Origin: Gaiellasilicea sp963707575
Lineage (GTDB): Bacteria; Actinomycetota; Thermoleophilia; Gaiellales; Gaiellaceae
Direction: 5' to 3'
Assembly: GCA_963707575.1 (NCBI GenBank)
Contig: OY970171.1
Span: 1-64,000, forward strand
DNA: 64,000 bases
The translations under genes were made by a program, and so were the position numbers. Shown here one piece after another: positions 40,956 through 49,881 of the stretch (positions are counted from its first letter, which is position 1; every line of letters begins with the position of its first letter). The notes under the pieces were generated by a model. That model was given only the letters and a program-made list of their open reading frames with translations. It was not told where the DNA came from and did not search any database.

Positions 40956-42202
40956 AGCTGCGGCTCGCGCTCGCAGCCCTCGCGCTCGTGGTGGCCGCGT
41001 GCGCGGGCATGGCCGCGGGGCAGTCCTCCGCGCCGTCGCCGCAGGCCGCCGGCGACGTGCAGACACTCGCCGAGCACATGCGTCGCGCTCATCCGAACCT
41101 CTTCCACTCCCTGTCGCGCTCCGCGTTCGCGTCCGCACGGGACCGGCTCGTGGAGCGCGCGCCGGAGCTGGAGGCCGACGAGCTGCTCGTCGAGCTGATG
41201 CGCTTCGCGGCCCTCGCCGGCGAGCGCGACGGGCACACCGGGATCTTCCCGCTCGACCCTGGCCACCGGCAGCCGATGCATCTCTTCCCGATCCGGCTCT
41301 ACGACTTCCCCGACGGCGTCTACGTCGTCGCGCAGGTCGGCGCACGACGCGACCTCGTCGGCAAGCGACTCGTCGCCGTGGCGGGTGTCCCGGTCGCGCA
41401 GGCGCTCGCGCGCGTCCGACCGCTCGTACCGCGCGACAACGCGCACAGCCTGCGCGCACGGGCGGTGCAGTGGCTCGTCACCGGCGAGGTGCTGCACGGG
41501 CTCGGCCTGACCGAGGAGCGGCTGAGCGCGCGGTTCGCGTTCGCCGACGGGACGCACGCCGACCTGACCGCGGTGCCGGGGCCACGCTACGGCGCCGCGT
41601 TCCCGGACAGCTTCCACCCGATGGTGCCTCAGGGGCTCCCGCCCCGCCCGTCGCCGCCGTTCCTGCGCTATCGGAACCGAGCCACGTGGACGCAGGTGCT
41701 CGGAAACGGCAGGGCCGTCTACCTGGCCTACAACCTCACGACCGTGTACACCGGGAGCGTGGCCGCCCGGCTGCAGCGGCTCGCGGCCCGTCCGCGCGTC
41801 GACCGCGTGATCCTCGACCTCCGGCACAACCCCGGCGGGAACAACTACACCTATCCACCGGTGCTCGAGACCCTGCGTGAGCTGCCGCGCCGTGTGCGGC
41901 TGCTCGTGCTCGTCGGCCGGACGACGTTCTCGGCGGCGCAGAACCTCACCGCCGACCTCGAGCGGTTCGCGCGGCCCCGGTTCATCGGCGAGCCGACGGG
42001 AGGCAGCCCCAACCTCTACGGCGATCCGTCCAGCCGACCGCTGCCGGCGAGCGGTTGGAACACGCACGTCGCCACGATCTACTGGGAGAAGAGCCGGCCG
42101 GGCGACCGACGGATCACGCTCGAGCCCGACGCTCGCGTTCCCTACACCGCGGCCGACTTCTTCGCCGGGCGCGATCCCGTGCTCCGCCGCGCGCTTCGTT
42201 GA
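40952..42202 (+). CDS. S41 peptidase-like lipoprotein
   Basis: A 416-residue exported protein with lipobox VAAC (Cys17). The central part binds substrate (GERDGHTGIFPLDPGHRQP; a PDZ-like LVGKRLVAVAGVPVAQAL). The C-terminal part is a tail-specific protease-like core: VILDLRHNPGGNNYTYPP, then GRTTFSAAQN with the likely nucleophile Ser and FIGEPTGGSPNLYGD. The general base Lys of classical S41 enzymes is not obvious. It is coupled to padR by a 4-base overlap. Confidence 0.85.
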   Translation: MKLRLALAALALVVAACAGMAAGQSSAPSPQAAGDVQTLAEHMRRAHPNLFHSLSRSAFASARDRLVERAPELEADELLVELMRFAALAGERDGHTGIFPLDPGHRQPMHLFPIRLYDFPDGVYVVAQVGARRDLVGKRLVAVAGVPVAQALARVRPLVPRDNAHSLRARAVQWLVTGEVLHGLGLTEERLSARFAFADGTHADLTAVPGPRYGAAFPDSFHPMVPQGLPPRPSPPFLRYRNRATWTQVLGNGRAVYLAYNLTTVYTGSVAARLQRLAARPRVDRVILDLRHNPGGNNYTYPPVLETLRELPRRVRLLVLVGRTTFSAAQNLTADLERFARPRFIGEPTGGSPNLYGDPSSRPLPASGWNTHVATIYWEKSRPGDRRITLEPDARVPYTAADFFAGRDPVLRRALR

Positions 42203-42309
42203 CCGGGGGTGACGATCGTGACAAGGTGGCCGCATTCGTTGTCTGCGGCGCGCTGAGCGAACGGTTTGCGCCGAAGATCGGCTCGCCGCGCCGAACAAGG
42301 AGGCTCAGG

Positions 42310-43704
42310 ATGAGCACGACGGCGACCCCTGCCGAGGCCGCGAGACGCGAGCTCGGCACGGCCTTCGAGGGCGAGCTGATCGGTCCCGCCGACGGCTCCT
42401 ACGACGAGGCACGCGCGCTCTTCAACGCCATGATCGACAAGCGCCCGGCGGTGATCGCCCGTTGCGCCGGACCGGAGGACGTCGCGCTGGTGGTCGACTT
42501 CGCCAGCTCGCACGACTTCCCACTCGCGATCCGCGGCGGCGGCCACAACGGCGGCGGCCTCGGCAGCGTCGACGACGGAGTCGTCGCCGACCTCTCGCTG
42601 CTGCGCTCCGTCTCCGTCGACCCGGAGAGCCGCACCGTGCGCGTCGGCGGCGGCGCCACCTGGGGCGACGTCGACACGGCCACGAATCCGCACGGCCTGG
42701 CGGTTCCGTGCGGCATCATCTCGACGACCGGCGTCGGTGGGTTGACGCTGGGCGGCGGGCTCGGCCACCTGACGCGTGGCTACGGCTTGACGATCGACAA
42801 CCTGGTCGCCGCGGAGGTCGTGACCGCCGACGGCGAGCGTGTCCGCGCCAGCGCGGACGAGAACGCCGAGCTGTTCTGGGCGCTTCGCGGAGGCGGCGGC
42901 AACTTCGGCGTCGTCACCGAGTTCACCTTCCGAGGCCAGCCCGTCTCCGACATCGTCGGCGGGCCGACCTTCTGGCCGATCGAGCAGACCGAGGAGGTGC
43001 TCACGGCCTACCGCGAGTTCCTGCCCACGCTCGACCGGAACGCCACCGGGTTCTTCTGCTGGCACACCGTGCCACCCGCACCGCCGTTCCCGGAGGAGAT
43101 CCACATGCGGCTCGTGTGCGGGATCGTCTGGTGCATCGTCGGCTCGGACGAGGAGGCGGAGCGGGCGATGGCGCCCATGCTCGCGGTCGGCGAGCCGCTC
43201 ATGCACGGCGTCGCGCGCATGCCGCTGCCGGCGCTGAACAGCGCCTTCGACGAGCTCTACGCGCCTGGCGACCAGTGGTACTGGCGGGCCGACTTCGTCA
43301 ACGAGATCCCCGACGAGGCGATCGCGCAGAACCAGGCCTGGAACGAACGGATGCCGTCCTGGAAGTCCGGCTCCCACCTCTATCCGATCGACGGAGCGGC
43401 GCACGATGTCGGGACCGACGAGACACCGTGGGCCTACCGGGACGCGCGCTGGGGGCAGGTGATCGTCGGCGTCGACGCCGATCCCGCGCTGGCTCCGACG
43501 CTCCGCGACTGGACGGTCGGCTACTGGGAGGCGCTGCATCCGTACTCGGCCGGTGGCGCCTACGTCAACATGATGATGGACGAGGGGCAGGAGCGCGTGC
43601 AGGCGAGCTACCGGGACAACTACGGGCGGCTCGCCCGGGCCAAGGCGACCTACGACCCTACGAACGTCTTCCGGGTCAACCAGAACATCGTGCCTGCGGC
43701 CTGA
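42310..43704 (+). CDS. FAD-linked oxidoreductase (berberine-bridge type) with bicovalent flavin motifs
   Basis: A 464-residue PCMH-fold oxidase. The FAD pyrophosphate loop and His anchor are in AIRGGGHNGGGLGS, and the Cys anchor in VPCGIISTTGVGGLTLGGG, so the flavin is probably held by both 8-alpha-His and 6-S-Cys bonds. The C-terminus has the BBE motif YDPTNVFRVNQNI. Such enzymes oxidise alcohols, sugars or alkaloid-like compounds with O2. An AAGGAGG ribosome binding site precedes ATG 42310; a longer upstream frame is a shadow. Confidence 0.92.
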   Translation: MSTTATPAEAARRELGTAFEGELIGPADGSYDEARALFNAMIDKRPAVIARCAGPEDVALVVDFASSHDFPLAIRGGGHNGGGLGSVDDGVVADLSLLRSVSVDPESRTVRVGGGATWGDVDTATNPHGLAVPCGIISTTGVGGLTLGGGLGHLTRGYGLTIDNLVAAEVVTADGERVRASADENAELFWALRGGGGNFGVVTEFTFRGQPVSDIVGGPTFWPIEQTEEVLTAYREFLPTLDRNATGFFCWHTVPPAPPFPEEIHMRLVCGIVWCIVGSDEEAERAMAPMLAVGEPLMHGVARMPLPALNSAFDELYAPGDQWYWRADFVNEIPDEAIAQNQAWNERMPSWKSGSHLYPIDGAAHDVGTDETPWAYRDARWGQVIVGVDADPALAPTLRDWTVGYWEALHPYSAGGAYVNMMMDEGQERVQASYRDNYGRLARAKATYDPTNVFRVNQNIVPAA

Positions 43705-43724
43705 GGGCCAAGCCGACGTCGACG

Positions 43725-43754
43725 GGAGGGCCGCCCGGCCAGGGGCGGCCCTCC
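43725..43754. terminator. bidirectional terminator hairpin
   Basis: A perfect 12-bp stem (GGAGGGCCGCCC / GGGCGGCCCTCC) with a 6-base loop between two convergent genes, followed by TTG on the plus strand. Confidence 0.75.
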
Positions 43755-43767
43755 TTGTCGATCCCAG

Positions 43768-44796
43768 CTAGCTCGAGCGGGCGAGCTCCTCCATGTCTGC
43801 GCTGTAGCGACCCGCGACGGCCGCGCTGTTGTTCCGCGCGCGCAGCGCGAGGAAGGACTGGCCGGCCTCGACGTTCGCCGCCTCCCCTCCCCACGCCTTC
43901 AGCGCAGGCGCCTGGAGCGCGCGACCATACGAGAAGGAGAGCGTCCAGGGCTGTTCGCCCAGTGAGTTGATCGCGTTCAGGTTCTCGCTCGCCTGCTCGT
44001 CGGACTGGCCGCCGGAGAGGAAGACGATCCCCGGCACCGCCGCCGGGACGTGCTCCCGGAAGCAGCGGATCGTCCATTCCGCCACTTCCTGGGCACTCGC
44101 CTGCTTCGCGGCGCCCTTGCCCGAGATGACCATGTTCGGCTTGAGCAGGATCCCGCGCAGATCGACTTTCTGGTGGTAGAGCTCGTGGAAGACCGCGTGC
44201 AGCGTGCGCGCGGTCGCGTCGTAGCAGCGCTCGATGTCGTTGTCGGCGTCCATCAGCACCTCGGGCTCGACGATCGGCACGAGGCCCTGCTCCTGGCAGA
44301 GCGCCGCGTAGCGGGCGAGCGCGTGGGCGTTCGTGTAGATGCAGTAGCTCGTCGGGATGCCGTCCCCGATCGTGATCACGGCGCGCCACTTGGCGAAGCG
44401 CGCGCCCAGGCCGCGGTACTCCTCGAGCCGCTCGCGCAGCCCGTCGAGGCCCTCGGTCACCTTCTCGCCCGGCGCGCCGGCGAGGTCCTTCGCGCCCGTG
44501 TCCACCTTGATCCCGGGGATGATCCCGCGGCCGGCCAGCAGCTCCGGAAACGCTGTGCCGTCGGCGGACGACTGCCGGATCGTCTCGTCGAAGAGGATCA
44601 CGCCGCTCACGTACTGCTCCAGCTCGGGCGTCGTGAAGAGCATGTCGCGGTAGGCGCGCCGGTTCTCCTCCGTGGACGCGAGCGAGATCGAGTCGAAGCG
44701 CTTCTCGATCGTTCCCGAGCTCTCGTCGGCGGCGAGGATGCCGCGGTTGTCGGCGACGAGCGCCCTGGCGGTCTCGTACAGCTCATTCCTATCCAT
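43768..44796 (-). CDS. class I fructose-bisphosphate aldolase
   Basis: A 342-residue class I (Schiff-base) aldolase. ILAADESSGTIEKRF at the N-terminus and the Schiff-base lysine in RGILLKPNMVISGK are typical, with EPEVLMDADND before it and VFLSGGQSDEQASENLNAIN after. It cleaves fructose-1,6-bisphosphate in glycolysis and joins trioses in gluconeogenesis. It overlaps the GlpX gene by 8 bases, so the aldolase and the phosphatase are made together. Confidence 0.95.
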   Translation of the reverse strand: MDRNELYETARALVADNRGILAADESSGTIEKRFDSISLASTEENRRAYRDMLFTTPELEQYVSGVILFDETIRQSSADGTAFPELLAGRGIIPGIKVDTGAKDLAGAPGEKVTEGLDGLRERLEEYRGLGARFAKWRAVITIGDGIPTSYCIYTNAHALARYAALCQEQGLVPIVEPEVLMDADNDIERCYDATARTLHAVFHELYHQKVDLRGILLKPNMVISGKGAAKQASAQEVAEWTIRCFREHVPAAVPGIVFLSGGQSDEQASENLNAINSLGEQPWTLSFSYGRALQAPALKAWGGEAANVEAGQSFLALRARNNSAAVAGRYSADMEELARSS

Positions 44797-45778
44797 CGCG
44801 TTCTCCCTTCATCAAGTTCCGCACCTTGTCGGACGGGTGGAAAGCCGAGATCCAGCGGCGGGTCCCGGAGCGCGAGCGCATCACGAGCGACTGGGTCTCG
44901 GCGCCGGCGCTACTCACCCGCACGCCGTTCAGCAGGGCGCCGCGCGTGACGCCGGTCGCCGCAACGAAGACGTCCTCGCCGGCCACCAGGTCGTCCGTCC
45001 GCAGCACCCGGTCGAGGTCGAAGCCGTCGTCCACGAGCGCCTGGCGCTCCTCGTCGTTCCTGGGCCAGAGCTTCGCCTGGATCGCGCCGCCGGCGCACTT
45101 GATCGCAGCCGCGGAGATCACGCCCTCCGGGGTCCCGCCCACGCCCATCAGCATGTCCACGCCGGTGAAGGCCAGCGAAGCCGCGATCGAGGGCGCGACG
45201 TCGCCGTCGCGGATCAGGTTCACGCGCGCCCCGGCCTCGCGCAGCTCGCCGATCAGGTTCTCGTGGCGGTCGCGCTCCAGGACGACGACCGTGACCTCGC
45301 TCACGTCGAGACCCTTGGCCTTCGCGACGGCGCGCACGTTCTCGGTGGGCGAAGCGTCGATGTCGATCACGTCGGCCGCTTCCTGGCCGACGGCGATCTT
45401 GTCCATGTAGAACGCGGCTCCGGGGAAGAACATCGTGCCGCGCTCCGCGACCGCCATCACCGCGATCGCGTTCGGCATCCCGAGCGCCGTCAGCCGCGTG
45501 CCCTCGAGCGGGTCGACGGCGACGTCGACCTCAGGGCCCGACCCGTCGCCGACGTTCTCGCCGTTGTAGAGCATCGGGGCCTCGTCCTTCTCGCCCTCGC
45601 CGATCACCACGACCCCGTTCATGCGCACGGTGTCGAGCACGAGCCGCATGGCGTCGACCGCGGCGGCGTCTGCGCTCTCCTTCTGACCGCGGCCCACCCA
45701 GCCGGACGCCGCGAGTGCGGCGGCCTCCGTCACGCGGACGAGCTCGAGGGCGAGGTTGCGGTCCGGGGCTTGGCTCAC
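44789..45778 (-). CDS. glpX: class II fructose-1,6-bisphosphatase
   Basis: A 329-residue GlpX phosphatase of the lithium-sensitive fold. Metal-binding acidic motifs are visible in VVIGEGEKDEAPML and VAVDPLEGTRLTALG, and GVGGTPEGVISAAAIKCAGG forms the substrate loop. It drives gluconeogenesis. Its pairing with an aldolase gene fits that role. Confidence 0.95.
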   Translation of the reverse strand: MSQAPDRNLALELVRVTEAAALAASGWVGRGQKESADAAAVDAMRLVLDTVRMNGVVVIGEGEKDEAPMLYNGENVGDGSGPEVDVAVDPLEGTRLTALGMPNAIAVMAVAERGTMFFPGAAFYMDKIAVGQEAADVIDIDASPTENVRAVAKAKGLDVSEVTVVVLERDRHENLIGELREAGARVNLIRDGDVAPSIAASLAFTGVDMLMGVGGTPEGVISAAAIKCAGGAIQAKLWPRNDEERQALVDDGFDLDRVLRTDDLVAGEDVFVAATGVTRGALLNGVRVSSAGAETQSLVMRSRSGTRRWISAFHPSDKVRNLMKGERDG

Positions 45779-45817
45779 TCCGCGCGGATCCTACCCCCGC
45801 TCACGAGCCCGGCTCGC

Positions 45818-46870
45818 TCAGGCGGCGTCGCGGAGCGATTCGAGCTCGCGGGCGACGGCCAGGTGGCCGAGCGCTTGAGTCTCGATCTCCTTCACGCGCT
45901 CGGCGCGCAGCCCGAGCCGCCGGCCGACCTCGGCCAGCGAGTGCGGCTCGTCGTCGCCGTTCATCCCGAAGCGAAGCTCGATCACGGCGCGCTCCTCGTC
46001 GGAGAGCGTCTCGAGCGCTCGCCGCAGCGCGGTCTCGCGCAGGCTCACGTGGAGCTCCTCCTCGGGCGCCGCTCCCACGCCCTGCATCAGGTCGCCGAGC
46101 GAGCCGCCGTCATCGCCGAGCGGGCGGTCGAGGCTCGTCACGGTTCGCGCAGCGTCGCGCACCTGGAGCACGTGCTCGAGCTTGAGGTTGGCCGCCTTCG
46201 CGATCTCCTCGTCCGTGGGCTGGCGGTCCAGCTTCTGATGCAGCTCGCGCTCCACCCGCGCCATCTTCTGCTCGCGCTGGACGATGTGCGTGGGCATGCG
46301 GATCGTGCGCGCCTTGTTCGCGACGCCACGCTGGATCGCCTGGCGGATCCACCACGTCGCGTAGGTGGAGAACTTGAAGCCCTTGCGGTAGTCGAACTTC
46401 TCGACCGCCCGGATCAGGCCGATGATCCCCTCCTGGATCAGGTCGAGCAGCGTCAGCTCGTGCCCCTGCCACTTCTTCGCGATCGAGACGACAAGCCGCA
46501 GGTTGGAGTTGACCATCAGCTCCTTCGCATCGTGATCGCCGCGCTCGACGCGCTTCGCCAGCTCGACTTCCTCTGCGGCAGTCAGGAGCCGGTAGCGCCC
46601 CATCTCGTTCAGGAAGAGCTGGAGCGCGTCGGTCGTCGCATGCGTCAGCTCGCCGTTCACGATCTCCGGGCCGTCGGGCGCCGCGTGTCCGCAGTCGTCG
46701 CTCAGCTCGATTCCGCGAGCCTCGAGCTCCTCGTAGAGCGTGCCGGCCTCGTCCTCGTCGAGGTGCGCGTTCTCCACGATCGCTTCTACCTTCGACAGCT
46801 CGACGCACGACGACGTCTCGAGCCCGTCCACGAAGGCTCGCACGTCATCTGGCAGCAGACTGGACATCAT
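45818..46870 (-). CDS. principal-type sigma-70 factor (RpoD/HrdB-like)
   Basis: A 350-residue group 1/2 sigma factor. Region 1.1-like acidic N-terminus (about 1-60), region 1.2 (DALQLFLNEMGRYRLLTAAEEVELAKRVE), region 2 with the -10 reader FKFSTYATWWIRQAIQR, region 3 and region 4 (LSDEERAVIELRFGM, ending ELESLRDAA). It directs RNA polymerase to housekeeping-type promoters. It is shorter than rpoD of most phyla but usual for actinobacteria with a short region 1.1. Confidence 0.93.
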   Translation of the reverse strand: MMSSLLPDDVRAFVDGLETSSCVELSKVEAIVENAHLDEDEAGTLYEELEARGIELSDDCGHAAPDGPEIVNGELTHATTDALQLFLNEMGRYRLLTAAEEVELAKRVERGDHDAKELMVNSNLRLVVSIAKKWQGHELTLLDLIQEGIIGLIRAVEKFDYRKGFKFSTYATWWIRQAIQRGVANKARTIRMPTHIVQREQKMARVERELHQKLDRQPTDEEIAKAANLKLEHVLQVRDAARTVTSLDRPLGDDGGSLGDLMQGVGAAPEEELHVSLRETALRRALETLSDEERAVIELRFGMNGDDEPHSLAEVGRRLGLRAERVKEIETQALGHLAVARELESLRDAA

Positions 46871-46900
46871 GGCCCTTTCCCTGGAAATCCTCCCCTAACG

Positions 46901-48418
46901 TTACATCCGCTCGGGGGCGTCGACACCGACGAGATCGAGAGCGCGGGCGATCACGGCCATGGCGGCCGTGCAGAGGCCGAGCCGGAAGCCCTGCGCGTCG
47001 GAGCCGAGCACCTTGTGGTGGTGGTAGAAGCGGTGGAAGTCGTCGGCGACGCGGATCGCGTAGTTCGGGATCGCGTGCGGGCCGCGCCGCTCGGTCGCCT
47101 CGGCGACGACGGCCGGGAACTCGGCCAGTCGCTTCACCAGCTCGCGCTCCTCGCCCGCGAGCTCGACGGGCGCGGCAGCGTCCGGCTCGGCGCCCTCGGC
47201 ATTGCGGAGGATCGATGCGATCCGCGCGTGCGCGTACTGGACGTAGTAGACGGGGTTCTTCTGGCTGCGCTCCGCCGCCAGGTCGACGTCGATCTCGATC
47301 GTCTGGTCGGGCCCGCGGGAGACGAGATACCAGCGGGCCGCGTCGACGCCGATCTCGTCCAGGAACTCATCGAGGAAGACGACGTCGCCGCGCCGCTTCG
47401 ACATCTTCGTGGCTGCGCCTCCCCGGGTCAGGTGCACGAGCTGGTAGAGCAGGACCTCCACCCGCTCCGGGTCGAGGCCGAGCATGCGCGCGACCGCCGC
47501 ATACCAGTTGCGCGTGCCGTGGTGGTCGGCGCCGAGCACGTAGATGGCGCGATCGAAGTTCCGCCCGAGCTTGTCCGCCAGGTAGACGACGTCGGCTGCG
47601 CGGTAGGTCGGGCCACCGCCGTCGGAGCGGATCAGGACGCGGTCGTCCTCGTCGCCGTACGCGGACGAGCGTGCCCAGACGGCGCCGTCGCGCTCGTAGG
47701 TATCCAGCCGAGGGAGGTACTCGGGCAGGCGCTGCTGCAGCTCGCTCTGCCTCGCCCAACCGTCGAAGTGGATCCGGAAGCGCTCCAGCGTCGCCTCGAT
47801 CCGCTGGAGCATCGCGGGCACCGGGTCGCCGTCGATCTGCGCCAGCTCCGCGATGTACTCGCCGCGGTAGCCGTCCTCCGGCGGCTCCTCCCCACGCCTC
47901 GCGGCGTCGACCGAGAGCCGGAAGCGCTCCATCTGCGCGCCGGCGTCGTTGTAGTAGTACTCGCGCTCGACCTCGTGCCCGGCAAAGGCGAGCAGGCGGG
48001 CCACGGAGTCGCCGTAGGCACCGTTTCGTGCCGCCGCGACGGTGATCGGCCCCGTCGGGTTCGCCGACACCATCTCCACCTGGGCGCGCTCGGGGCTCGC
48101 GGCCGACCCGGAGCCGTAGCTCGCTCCTGCCTCGAGCAGCTCGGCCAGCGTCTCGGCGTACCAGGAGTCCGAGAGCCAGAGGTTGACGAAGCCGGGGCCG
48201 GCCACCTCCGCGCGATCGACCTGAGGCAGCTCGACCACCTGGCGCGAAAGCTCCTCCGCGATCTCGCGCGGCGGCTGCTTGCGTACACCTGCGAGGCGCA
48301 AGGCCACATTCGTCGCGTAGTCCCCGTGCGCGGCGTCGCCCGGCCGCTCGAGGGCCACCTCGGTCTCGGCCAGCGCTCCGATCGCCGCCTCGAGCCGTCT
48401 GATCGCATCCGCCCCCAT
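46901..48418 (-). CDS. argS: arginyl-tRNA synthetase with an atypical HIGH motif
   Basis: A 505-residue class I synthetase that charges tRNA-Arg. N-terminal Add-1-like domain, Rossmann core, KMSKS loop TKMSKRRGDVVFLDEF and the all-helical C-terminal domain with the family end VGVDAPERM. The HIGH region reads ANPTGPITVAAARNGAYGD, with no histidine where HVGHGR is usual. The rest is well conserved, so it is probably functional. The start ATG 48418 is set by the N-terminal domain; an upstream frame is a shadow. Confidence 0.92.
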   Translation of the reverse strand: MGADAIRRLEAAIGALAETEVALERPGDAAHGDYATNVALRLAGVRKQPPREIAEELSRQVVELPQVDRAEVAGPGFVNLWLSDSWYAETLAELLEAGASYGSGSAASPERAQVEMVSANPTGPITVAAARNGAYGDSVARLLAFAGHEVEREYYYNDAGAQMERFRLSVDAARRGEEPPEDGYRGEYIAELAQIDGDPVPAMLQRIEATLERFRIHFDGWARQSELQQRLPEYLPRLDTYERDGAVWARSSAYGDEDDRVLIRSDGGGPTYRAADVVYLADKLGRNFDRAIYVLGADHHGTRNWYAAVARMLGLDPERVEVLLYQLVHLTRGGAATKMSKRRGDVVFLDEFLDEIGVDAARWYLVSRGPDQTIEIDVDLAAERSQKNPVYYVQYAHARIASILRNAEGAEPDAAAPVELAGEERELVKRLAEFPAVVAEATERRGPHAIPNYAIRVADDFHRFYHHHKVLGSDAQGFRLGLCTAAMAVIARALDLVGVDAPERM

Positions 48419-48436
48419 TGCGCGTATCGTACGGAG

Positions 48437-48724
48437 ATGGAAGAAGAGGGCCCCGACCGGCAGCTCAACATCCAGATCGACCAGGCGCACCTCGCCGGCG
48501 TGTACACGAACTTCGCCAACGTCTCCTTCTCTGACTACGAGTTCACGCTCACCTTCGCCCGGATCGACCACGAGGTGCAGGAGGGCGACATCCCCGGCAT
48601 CGTCGTCAGCCGCGTCAACATGGCGCCGAAGTTCGCCAAGGAGCTGCTCGACGCACTCCAGGACTCGCTCTCGAAGTACGCCACGGTCAAGGGGATCCAG
48701 GACCTGCCCGAGTTCGACGGCTAG
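48437..48724 (+). CDS. DUF3467 protein
   Basis: A 95-residue DUF3467 protein. It shows VYTNFANVSFSDYEFTLTFARID and the conserved NMAPKFAKELLDALQDSLSKYATVKGIQDLPE end. Function unknown; it is widespread in bacteria. TATCGT (48425-48430) ends 6 nt before ATG 48437. It is 18 bp from the divergent argS. Confidence 0.92.
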   Translation: MEEEGPDRQLNIQIDQAHLAGVYTNFANVSFSDYEFTLTFARIDHEVQEGDIPGIVVSRVNMAPKFAKELLDALQDSLSKYATVKGIQDLPEFDG

Positions 48725-49881
48725 TCGGCGTCGAAGGCGCGCGCTCTCTCAATCCGCTCGACGAGCGTCGGATGCGTGTCGAGCAGGAGGTGCAGCAGGA
48801 GCGGCGGGTCCGGGTCGGTCAGGCCGGTGCGGGCGAAGCGGCGGTACAGCGCCTCGGCAGCGGCCGGATCTTGGGTCAGCCGCAGACCCTCCCAGTCGGC
48901 CTCGCGCTCGTAGCGCCGCGTGATCGCGTTGGCAGCGGGCAGCGTCGCCAGCTGGAGGAGCAGCAGCACGGCCGCAGTCGCAGGCAGCGCGCGCGGGTCG
49001 CCGAACGAGACGACGCGCCCGAGGATCCAGAGGCACGGCAGCGCGATCAGTGCGAACCAGGCCACGCCTTTCCAGAGGTGGTCGCGGGCGACGTGCGACA
49101 GCTCGTGGGCAACGGCGAACCGGACCTCGCCCCGCCCGACCTGCGGCTCGAGCAGCGTGTCCCAGAGGATCACGCGGGTCGTCGGGCCTGCACCGATCGC
49201 CTCGGCGTTCACCGCGCGCGTGCGCTCGCGCGCCTTGCGCACCTCGACCGTCGTCCGCCCCACGCCGGCCTCTCGCGCAAGCGACTGGATCTCGGCCGCG
49301 AGCACCCGGTCCTGGAGCGGCTTCAGGCGCGGAGCGAGCAGGCTCGGGTAGACGAGCACGTACGCGACGGCGATCGCCACGAACGCGGCCCAGAGACCCA
49401 GCCAGGCGCGGCGGCCGAGCAGCCGTCCGGCCGCGACCACCGTGAGGCCGGCGAGCGCGGCGAGCGCCAGCTCACCGAGCGTCGTCGACCAGTGGCCGAA
49501 CACGAAGCCGACGTAGCCGAGCTCGGAGACGTCGTAGCGGCGCCGCCACCAGTGCCCCGCGAGGTCGAAGGGCAGGTCGGCGAGCCACGCGACGGCGTAG
49601 ATCAGGGCTCCGGTGAGCGCTCCTTGTACCGGCCATGGTCCGGGCAGCACGAGCCGCCGTCGCGCGAGCAGGGCGAGCGCCGCGAGCTGCGCCGCCAGGC
49701 CGAGCGCCCAGAGAAGCGAACGCCCGTACTCGTAGCGCGCGTTTCGCTCGAGCGTCTGTCCGTCGAAGAGCGTCGCCGCGTCGACCGGCGCGATCGCGAG
49801 GTCCGGGACGGTGGTGCGCCACAGCAGCGCCGCGGCAGCGAGCCAGGCGACGGCTAGGGTCGCGAGGGCGGCCATGCGCAT
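48721..49881 (-). CDS. M48 (Ste24-like) membrane metalloprotease
   Basis: A 386-residue integral-membrane zinc protease. It has about six helices, the catalytic HELSHVARDH (HExxH) near residue 280 and a third ligand region EREADWEGLRL downstream. In the yeast homologue the family trims CAAX proteins; bacterial ones handle membrane quality control. The start overlaps the divergent phosphoesterase start (ATG 49881 or 49875), leaving no intergenic promoter space. Confidence 0.9.
   Translation of the reverse strand: MRMAALATLAVAWLAAAALLWRTTVPDLAIAPVDAATLFDGQTLERNARYEYGRSLLWALGLAAQLAALALLARRRLVLPGPWPVQGALTGALIYAVAWLADLPFDLAGHWWRRRYDVSELGYVGFVFGHWSTTLGELALAALAGLTVVAAGRLLGRRAWLGLWAAFVAIAVAYVLVYPSLLAPRLKPLQDRVLAAEIQSLAREAGVGRTTVEVRKARERTRAVNAEAIGAGPTTRVILWDTLLEPQVGRGEVRFAVAHELSHVARDHLWKGVAWFALIALPCLWILGRVVSFGDPRALPATAAVLLLLQLATLPAANAITRRYEREADWEGLRLTQDPAAAEALYRRFARTGLTDPDPPLLLHLLLDTHPTLVERIERARAFDAD

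Noticed and set aside
44672..48724. Very long plus-strand frame over the aldolase, glpX, sigma and argS genes
   Set aside because: Only its last 95 codons (DUF3467) are real; the rest is antisense shadow with His/Arg/Val-rich composition.
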